NCBI GenBank assembly: GCA_030674185.1
Contig: JAPXFY010000031.1
Location: 42,197,532-42,261,531 of the forward strand
Direction: 5' to 3'
Length of the DNA: 64,000 nt
Source: Monoplex corrugatus
Lineage: Eukaryota; Mollusca; Gastropoda; Littorinimorpha; Ranellidae
The translations under genes were made by a program, and so were the position numbers. The notes under the pieces were generated by a model. That model was given only the letters and a program-made list of their open reading frames with translations, did not search any database and was not told where the DNA came from. Shown here piece after piece: positions 57,690 to 64,000 of the stretch (position 1 is its first letter; each line of letters starts with the position of its first letter).

Positions 57690-59497
57690 ATGGAGTTGCG
57701 CTCTGGGTGTTTATTCTGGTGCAGCGTCGGGTGTGGCTGGCCAGTCCGACGCGGGAATGACAGTCCCTGTGGCAGAGGGCACAGATGAAGTCTGACGCTG
57801 GTCTGTCTGACTGGGCTGCAGCCTTTCTTCTCGTTCTCTTTTCCTCGTGCCGCTGAGCGAGTGTCTCTTCGAACTTGGAGAGACCTTTCTGCACAGTCTG
57901 TCTCCAGTGCTTCCCAGTTGTCCTTGTCGATATTCAAGGCTTTTAGGTCCCTCTTGCACACGTCTTTGAATCTCAGCTGTGGTCTGCCTGTGGGACGTTT
58001 TCCCTGCACAAGTTCTCCGTAGAGGAGGTCTTTGGGGATCCGTCCGTCGTCCATGCGAACGGCATGGCCAAGCCAGCGCATGCGTCTCTGTTTCAGCAGC
58101 GTGTACATGCTGGTGCATCCAGCTCTTTCCAGGACAGTGTTGTTTGGGACCTTGTCCTGCCAGGTGATGTTTAGAATGCGTCGGAGGCTACGCATGTGAA
58201 AAGCATTGAGCTTTTGCTCTTGTCGGGCACGCAAAGTTCAGGACTCGCTGCCATACAGGAGGGTGCTCACGACGCAGGCTCTGTAGATCTGGATTTTTGT
58301 GTGCTCAGTCAGCTTCCCGTTGTTCCATGCTTTCCTTGTCAGTCTGGCCATGGTGGTAGCTGCCTTGCCAATGCGCCTGTTGAGCTCTGTGTCAAGTGAG
58401 AGGGTGTCTGAGATGTTTGAGCCCAGATAAACAAAGTCATGGACGACATCCAGTTCATGGTCATTGATGCTGATGGCTGGGGGAGAGTCAACATCCTGTC
58501 CCATGACCTGTGTTTTCTTCAAGCTTATGGTAAGCCCGAAGTTTTGGCAGGCATCGCTGAAGCGAGTCATGAGCTGCTGTAGGTCCTCAGCTGAGTGGGC
58601 GGTTACTGCTGCGTCGTCTGCAAAGATGAAGTCACGCAGGCACCTCAGCTGGACTTTAGTCTTGGCTCTTAGTCTGGAGAGGTTGAAGAGCTTTCCGTCT
58701 GTCCTGGTTCGGAGGTATATGCCTTCAGCTGCAGGACCGAATGCGTGTTTCAGCATCACAGCAAAGAAGATTCCAAACAGGGTGGGAGCCAGGACGCAAC
58801 CCTGTTTCACTCCACTCCGTATGTTGAAGGCAGCTGATGTTGAGCCGTCAAAGACGACGGTGCCTTTCATGTCTTCGTAGAAGGATCTGATGATGCTGAG
58901 AAGTTTGGATGGACATCCAATCTTGGGAAGGATTTTGAAGAGGCCATCCCTACTGACCAGATCGAAGGCCTTTGTGAGGTCTATGAAGGCAACGAAGAAT
59001 GGCTGCCTTTGCTCCCTGCATTTCTCCTGAAGTTGTTTGAGGGAGAAGATCATGTCTATAGTGGATCTGTTGGCACGGAACCCGCACTGCGATTCAGGGT
59101 GGACTTTCTCTGCGAGTACCTGGAGCCTCTTCAGTACTACTCGTGCAAAGATTTTCCCTACGATACTGAGGAGGGATATGCCGCGATAATTATTGCAATC
59201 GCTTCTGTCACCTTTGTTTTTGTACAGTGTGACGACGTTAGCATCCCTCATGTCTTGTGGTACTTCGCCTTCACTCCAACAGAGGCAGAGGATTTCATGC
59301 AACTCGGTGATGAGTGTCTCTTTGCAGCACTTCAGTACTTCGGCGGGAATACCGTCTTTCCCTGGTGCCTTGCCAGAGGCAAGAGAGTCCAGGGCTTCGC
59401 TGAGCTCATCTATGGTTGGTTCTCTGTCAAGCTCTTCCAGCTCTGGTAGGCACTCTATGGCATTCAGGGCGTCTTCTGAGACTAGTTTCCCTTGCAT
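57690..59497 (-). pseudogene. Reverse transcriptase and zinc finger of LINE family B copy 1 (three breaks)
   Basis: A 1-nt shift near 59490 separates it from the linker. The 419-residue frame then holds LASGKAPGKDGIPAEVLKCC, DCNNYRGISLLSIVGKIFAR, SQCGFRANRSTIDMIFSLKQ, FFVAFIDLTKAFDLVSRDGL, SGVKQGCVLAPTLFGIFFAV and FIFADDAAVTAHSAEDLQQL (FADD catalytic motif). A TGA at 58238-58240 replaces the Trp expected after YGSES. The frame then continues with QEQKLNAFHMRSLRRILNIT, MRWLGHAVRMDDGRIPKDLL and GRPQLRFKDVCKRDLKALNI. One more shift near 57880 leads to a CCHC finger (CALC, 12 residues, H, 3 residues, C). Non-functional as written, but only a few changes from intact. Confidence 0.88.
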
Positions 59498-60919
59498 ATA
59501 GCTCAGTGTAATGTTCTACCCAGCGCTCCATCTGTTGTTCTCTGTCTTGAATCACCTCTCCTGTAGCTGATTTCAAAGGGGCAGTTTTCTTTTGCGTTGG
59601 GCCCAATGCCTGCTTGATGCCTTCACACATCGCCTTGATGTTGCCTGTGTCAGCCGCAGTCTGAATCTGGGAGCAAAGCTGAAGCCAATAGCCATTGGCG
59701 CATTGTCTGGCACACTGCTGGACTTTGCTGCGAGCAGCACGGAGAACCTGGAGGTTCTGCTCACTGGGATTGGTTTTGTATGCTGTCAAGGCGTTTCTCA
59801 TGGCCTCGATGACTGGTGTCATTTCTTCTGAGTGGGCTTCGAACCAATCAGCTGACTTGCTGGTCTTTTTGCCAAATGTAGACATGGCGGCATTGTAGAC
59901 AGCATCTCTGAAGTGTTCCCATCGGTCTTGGGCATTTGCAGTGGGTGGGCCAGGGAGAGAATCCTCCAACACACGCGCAAACTCCTCCACTTTTCTTTGA
60001 TCGCGTGTTTTGCTGGTGTCGATGCGAGGTCGGCCCTCCTTTCTCGTACGGTGCAGTCTCTTCGCGCGGAGCTTCACATTGCTGCACACCAAAGAGTGGT
60101 CAGTGTCACAATCGGCGCTCTGGTAGCTGCGAGTGATCTTGATGCTGGAAAGGTTGACACGTCTGGTGAGGATCAGGTCGAGCTGGTGCCAGTGTTTGGA
60201 TCGCGGGTGTCTCCAGGAGACTCGATGCTGAGGCTTCGTGTTGAAGAAGGTGTTACTGACGCACAACCCATGATGACAACAGAGCTCTAGCAGGCTCTAG
60301 CCATTCTCGTTCATTTTCCAAGTGCCGAACTGACCCAAGCAGGTGGGCCAGGAGTTGTAATCGACACCCACTCTGGCGTTGAAATCGCCGGCGATGAACA
60401 GTAGTTCTCTCTGAGGAATTCTCCTTATAGCAGCACTGAGGTCGTCATAAAACTTGTCTTTTGCTTCTGCTGTGGATGCCAAAGTTGGTGCATAGGCACT
60501 GATTAGACTGACTGGTCCTGAGGATGTTTGGAGTCGGAGAGACAGGATTCGCTCTGTTCCTTCTGCTGGTGGGGTTATGGATCCCAATAATCTGTTTCTA
60601 ACTGCGAATCCCACGCCGTGTTTTCTGACCTCGTCTGATGGTTTGCCCTGCCAGAACAGGGTGAAGTCTCTTCCCTCACAGATCCTGTTTCTGGGAGCCT
60701 GGTTTCTTGAAGGGCGACGATGTCCATCTGCAGTCTGCTCAGTTCTCTGTCGATGACGGCTGTCTTGCGAGCATCATTTATGTCCTGCAGGTCGTCAGAA
60801 AAGCCTGGTGTCATTGTCCTCACGTTCCACGTGCCCAATTTCAGGGCGGGAGTTTTCATTTTTCTGTTGCCTGGTGCACAGTTGTCGATCCGCTTGTCGG
60901 TTTTCACCCTAAACCCCAC
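59427..60919 (-). pseudogene. Endonuclease and linker of LINE family B copy 1 (two breaks)
   Basis: APE-type endonuclease blocks: LKLGTWNVRTMTPGFSDDLQ, DIVALQETRLPETGSV, a frameshift near 60640, VSLISAYAPTLASTAEAKDK, LLFIAGDFNARVG with the catalytic Asp and Asn. An in-frame TAG near 60298 follows NENG, then NTFFNTKPQHRVSWRHPRSK, HWHQLDLILTRR and SADCDTDHSLV (the TDH motif). The linker AMSTFGKKTSKSADWFEAHS and ARSKVQQCARQCANGYWLQL follows without interruption to 59490. All endonuclease signature residues that I can place are present; the stop and frameshift are the visible lesions. Confidence 0.87.
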
Positions 60920-61696
60920 GCATCCAGTGAGGCTAACGGACCGTGGCGGGGCAGCACCTTACTGGCTGGGGGCTGCCCAGCTTAAGGCGGGCGGTAGCTG
61001 CCCAGTGAGATGCGATGACCTCTCCCACCGTCGGAAGCAGCCCCTGGCGTCTGACTCTACGCCAATTGAGTATGTAGACTTAAAACCGGTAAACTGCTAC
61101 TTCCCGTGTTTAGTCGACGCTGCAAAGCGAAGCTGGAGTGACCTCTCCAGAGCGCAAGGCCTGGGTAAGTAAGTGTGGAGGGCAAGCTGTTACCCATGCA
61201 GCAGACCCCCCCTCTCCACGTCGCTGGAATGGTCCATTGGAAAGGCAAGCGCCGATACACATGGTTCCAGTGCCGTCGCAGGAGTTGCCAGAACGTTGCT
61301 GTATACAGCCTCGGACTGCCTTGGGGACTCCGGCTCCGGATTTTTCCTCAGGGTTGACTCCCGAAGCCTTTCCTATGAGTGGGTATGGCCGCAAGGCAGC
61401 GGAGGTTTGAAATCAGAGTTTTCCTTCTCTTAAATGAGCTGTCTTCCCAGGCTGATGAGCCCCATCTACCCAAAGCACTGGTTTTCAGGCGCCAGTAACC
61501 CGCCTTCACCCCTTCTCCTATCAGTAGTAGCAGTTCCGCCGGGCTTATATCTAAGCCACATGAGCAGGCTAGGAGCTGGGCTTAGTTGTCAGAGGCTGTT
61601 GGAGACGCGCGCCGTGAGGGGCATTTTATAGACAATGGGAGCTTGTCCCCATTGCCACCCCTCGGCTATGACAACCTTGGACACCTACATACACTA

Positions 61697-61720
61697 CGCA
61701 CAAAAAGTTAAGGATCACTT
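61697..61720 (+). repeat. Left terminal inverted repeat of the Tc1-type element
   Basis: CGCACAAAAAGTTAAGGATC then ACT, immediately inside TA at 61695-61696. Confidence 0.93.
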
Positions 61721-61933
61721 GCACAAAAATTCATAACTTTCAAAATAAGAAAGCCAATGCGTTGAAGTTTGTCAAACATTTAATTCCATGCTTTAGTGAT
61801 AACGATACACAATTGCCTTCAATTTCGAGCAATCGTTTGGTGTGTACATTTGATCAAAGTGGGTACGTATCGAAATTTGATTTCCCAAAGTCATTGAAAT
61901 CACAAGACAGGGCATTCTGATGCTCCCAAAAGT

Positions 61934-62962
61934 TCAGTAATGCGTGTAACCGCCATGGCTGTTCTGGCACTCGACGCAGCGAGTCCTCATCGAGTTGACC
62001 AGGTTGGTGAAGATCCTCTGTGGAAGCGCCTGCCACTCAGCCTGCAGCATCTGGTAGAGGTGTTGGGCATCCCTGGGAGGGGGGTGGTTGCTCCTCACTT
62101 TGCGATCCAGCTCATCCCAGAGGTTCTCAATCGGGTTGAGATCGGGACTGCATGCTGGCCACTCCATTCTGTTGACTCCAGACTGCTGCAGGAAGTCGTT
62201 GACCACCCTTGCCCTGTGGGGGCGAGCGTTGTCATCCTGGTAGACAGCCGTCGGTCCCATCTGCTGCAGTGTAGGCACAACCAGCGGTCGAAGGATCTCA
62301 TCCCGGTATCGGAGGCCAGTCAGGTTACCCTGTACATGATACAAGGGTGTTCTGTGGTGAAGGCTGAAGGCCCCCCAGACCATTACAGAACCTCCACCAA
62401 AGGCCACCTTTTCTTGGACAGTGGTGTCAATAAAGCGTTGCCCTGGGCGCCTCCAGACCCTCAGTCGGCCGTCGTTGTGGTTCATGGTGAAGCGTGATTC
62501 ATCACTGAACAGGACCTGGGACCATTGCTGACGTGTCCACCTCACGTGACGTCTGCAGAAGGCGCGGCGTGCTGCCCTATGGGCTGGAGTTAAGCGTGGC
62601 CGTACAGCTGGGCGACGAGAATGGAGGTTAAACCCATGAAGGCGGTTCCGTATGGTCTGCTGGCTGATGTTGATGTTAGTAGCCACCCTCAGCTGCCTTC
62701 GAATGATGCTGGAAGAGGCTGTTCTTGTCTGCAGGGCTTGTCGTTCAATGAGACGATCTTCACGTGGGTTTGTCTTCTTCGGTCGACCAGATCTGCGTCT
62801 TTCATGGACCCTCCCAGTGGCTGTGAAGCGTTGAATCAGTCTGACAATGACCGAGATGGACACCTGAAGTCGCCTGGCCACTTCTCGCTTGGGAACACCA
62901 TCTTGGAACCATGCAACAGCTTGTCCCCTCTCAAACTCGCTCAATTTTCGTCGTGGAGGCAT
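61934..62962 (-). CDS. Tc1-type DD34E transposase, intact
   Basis: Cuts and pastes the element at TA sites. I chose the ATG at 62962 (MPPRRKLSEFERGQAV), giving 342 residues, the usual length of Tc1 transposases; an in-frame ATG at 63070 would add 36 Cys-rich residues not expected in the family. Residues 8-45 form a helix-turn-helix (ERGQAVAWFQDG...REVARRLQVSISVIVRLIQ), GRPKK at 59-63 is the AT-hook-like linker, and a second HTH follows. Catalytic residues: Asp154 (LFSDESRF), Asp244 (VYQDDNARPH) and Glu279 (SPDLNPIENLWDEL), with 34 residues between the last two, so DD34E. GGGSVMVWGAF is the Gly-rich box. No stop or frameshift is visible. Confidence 0.95.
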   Translation of the reverse strand: MPPRRKLSEFERGQAVAWFQDGVPKREVARRLQVSISVIVRLIQRFTATGRVHERRRSGRPKKTNPREDRLIERQALQTRTASSSIIRRQLRVATNINISQQTIRNRLHGFNLHSRRPAVRPRLTPAHRAARRAFCRRHVRWTRQQWSQVLFSDESRFTMNHNDGRLRVWRRPGQRFIDTTVQEKVAFGGGSVMVWGAFSLHHRTPLYHVQGNLTGLRYRDEILRPLVVPTLQQMGPTAVYQDDNARPHRARVVNDFLQQSGVNRMEWPACSPDLNPIENLWDELDRKVRSNHPPPRDAQHLYQMLQAEWQALPQRIFTNLVNSMRTRCVECQNSHGGYTHY

Positions 62963-63276
62963 TGTCAGATCAGGCCTACTACTGGTGGAATGTCTTCTTA
63001 TAAAGCCAAGCAAGAGACAGCATCTCACACATAAACAGCAGTGCTTGCACGTGCATAATGGTTTTTCCATCTGGCTTGTGCAATGTGTTCAGGGAGAACG
63101 GTCCAAAACAAGGTCCTTTTTCGCAAGTTTCCGCTTTTCCGTTTGCGGCCAAGCTCAGTAGTAGAGAATCCCGTGCAATTTTCGCACTAACACAACATCG
63201 CCCACTTACAGCTGAACAAGAATTCATAACAATTTGGCTGGACTGAGAAATAAATAACACGCACCTGTTTTCTCAT

Positions 63277-63299
63277 AGTGATCCTTAACTTTTTGTGCA
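63277..63299 (-). repeat. Right terminal inverted repeat of the Tc1-type element
   Basis: AGTGATCCTTAACTTTTTGT then GCA, the complement of the left end apart from the outermost base, immediately before TA at 63300-63301. Confidence 0.93.
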
Positions 63300-64000
63300 T
63301 AGCTTATATCACAAATACCTATACAAACATAGGCACCTATACATATATCACAAATACTTATAGAAACATAGTGGTACCTATACTGTAAAACATAAGGCAC
63401 ACATAGAAATATCACAACTACATATACAAACATAGGGGCACATGTAGATATATCGCAAATACAGATACAAAGATAGCCACCTACAGATATATCACAAACA
63501 TCTATACAAACATAGGCAGAGATAGATATATCACACATACCTTTACAAACATGCGGGCACATATAGACATATCACAAATACCCATACAAAAATAGGCACC
63601 TACATTCGGGAACATGTAGACTTATCACAAATACCCATACAAAGATAGGCACCTATATATATATATATATCACAAATACCCATACAAAGATAGGCACCTA
63701 CATTCGGGCACATGTAGACTTATCACAAATACCCATACAAAAATAGGCACCTACATTCGGGCACATGTAGACTTATCACAAATACCCATACAAAGATAGA
63801 TACCTACATTCGGGCACATGTAGACTTATCACAAATACCCATACAAAGATAGGCACCTATGTATATCACAAATACCCATACAAAGATAGGCACTTATAGA
63901 TATATCAAATATACCTATACAAACATGGGCACGTGTAAATATATGGTAAATACCTATACAAAGATAGCTACCTATAGATATATCACAAATATCTATACAA

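Larger units (their letters stand above)
57669..61675 (-). mobile_element. LINE family B, copy 1, near full-length (~4.0 kb)
   Basis: A non-LTR retrotransposon with a long GC-richer 5' region (60920-61675), an APE endonuclease, RT and a C-terminal zinc finger. The 3' end is the GACTGAAGGACGCC block at 57669. Flanking satellite reads GGCACCTATACATATA on the left and GGACACCTACATACACTA on the right, a possible but imperfect target duplication. Only a handful of breaks interrupt the frame, so it is fairly young. It is longer and much better kept than copy 2 at 36.9-39.7 kb. Confidence 0.88.
61697..63299 (-). mobile_element. Tc1-type DNA transposon with TIRs and TA duplications (1,603 bp)
   Basis: Terminal inverted repeats: GCACAAAAAGTTAAGGATCA (from 61698) and its complement ending at 63299. 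The terminal 23 bp match except for the outermost base. TA dinucleotides flank both ends (61695-61696 and 63300-63301), the expected target duplication. One uninterrupted transposase gene lies inside. It sits in the 39-bp satellite about 20 bp from the 5' edge of LINE B, so it arrived in an already interrupted array. Matched TIRs, TA ends and an open gene are what a potentially active or very recent copy would show. Confidence 0.95.
54727..64000. repeat. 39-bp satellite array, interrupted by five mobile elements
   Basis: Consensus pieces: AGGCACATATAGATATATCA, then CAAATACCTATACAAACAT. Array DNA occupies about 54727-54781, 54950-55000, 56248-56696, 57038-57668, 61676-61696 and 63300-64000, roughly 2 kb in all, and continues past the window end. 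From 63580 a variant subtype (ACATTCGGGCACATGTAGAC, CAAATACCCATACAAAGAT) forms its own block. The rest is inserted elements. Confidence 0.95.

Noticed and set aside
62963..63070. 36-residue N-terminal extension of the Tc1 transposase
   Set aside because: Cys-rich and not part of the usual transposase; MPPRRK at 62962 is the natural start and gives the normal family length.

Overview
The window is eukaryotic, repeat-dominated DNA. It has no operons, no bacterial-type gene packing and no conserved host gene that I can recognise. Non-LTR retrotransposons of several families, a Tc1-type DNA transposon, a tRNA-derived SINE, many minisatellites and long (CA)n, (GA)n and (TA)n tracts suggest an invertebrate animal. 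A lophotrochozoan, perhaps a marine mollusc, is my best guess, from general familiarity with such repeat mixtures and not from a diagnostic gene.

Layout. 1-2.0 kb: AT microsatellite, a degenerate ~90-bp tandem repeat and, on the minus strand, a possible coiled-coil exon built on a 42-bp (14-residue) repeat. 2.0-9.3 kb: one ~31-bp satellite array with several sequence domains, ended by an RTE retrotransposon fragment. 9.4-12.2 kb: T-rich DNA, a 232-bp duplication and microsatellites. 12.2-16.1 kb: a 40-bp minisatellite split by two CR1/L2-like insertions, one with a 580-residue reverse transcriptase (RT) reading frame. 17-18.8 kb: further tandem repeats. 19.0-21.5 kb: two decayed CR1/L2-like copies; in one, part of the RT gene has become a 43-bp minisatellite. 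21.5-29.9 kb: long GA tract, foldback repeat, minisatellites, one copy of an unnamed dispersed repeat (family C), and much DNA in which I recognise nothing.

30-47.8 kb: RTE-type elements (family A; eight copies or fragments in the window, one with clear 12-bp target duplications), a decayed copy of a second LINE (family B) that has itself grown three tandem repeats, family C repeats, a long pyrimidine repeat and a SINE. 47.8-54.7 kb: AT/CA cruciform-prone DNA, a dispersed repeat (family D) with an internal 42-bp minisatellite, a tRNA-derived SINE with good A and B boxes, a 5'-truncated LINE with a (TAC)n tail, and a long-armed foldback repeat. 54.7-64 kb: a 39-bp satellite array interrupted by five mobile elements, all on the minus strand, including a nearly complete family B LINE and a Tc1-type transposon with an uninterrupted 342-residue transposase, terminal inverted repeats and TA duplications.

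The coding sequences recognised with confidence all belong to mobile elements. The main theme is two-way traffic between mobile elements and tandem repeats. Elements insert into satellite arrays, often with readable target duplications, and decayed elements seed new minisatellites from their own coding sequence. The Tc1 transposase is the only mobile-element gene that looks intact. The coiled-coil reading frame at 1.6-2.0 kb is the only candidate for host coding sequence.
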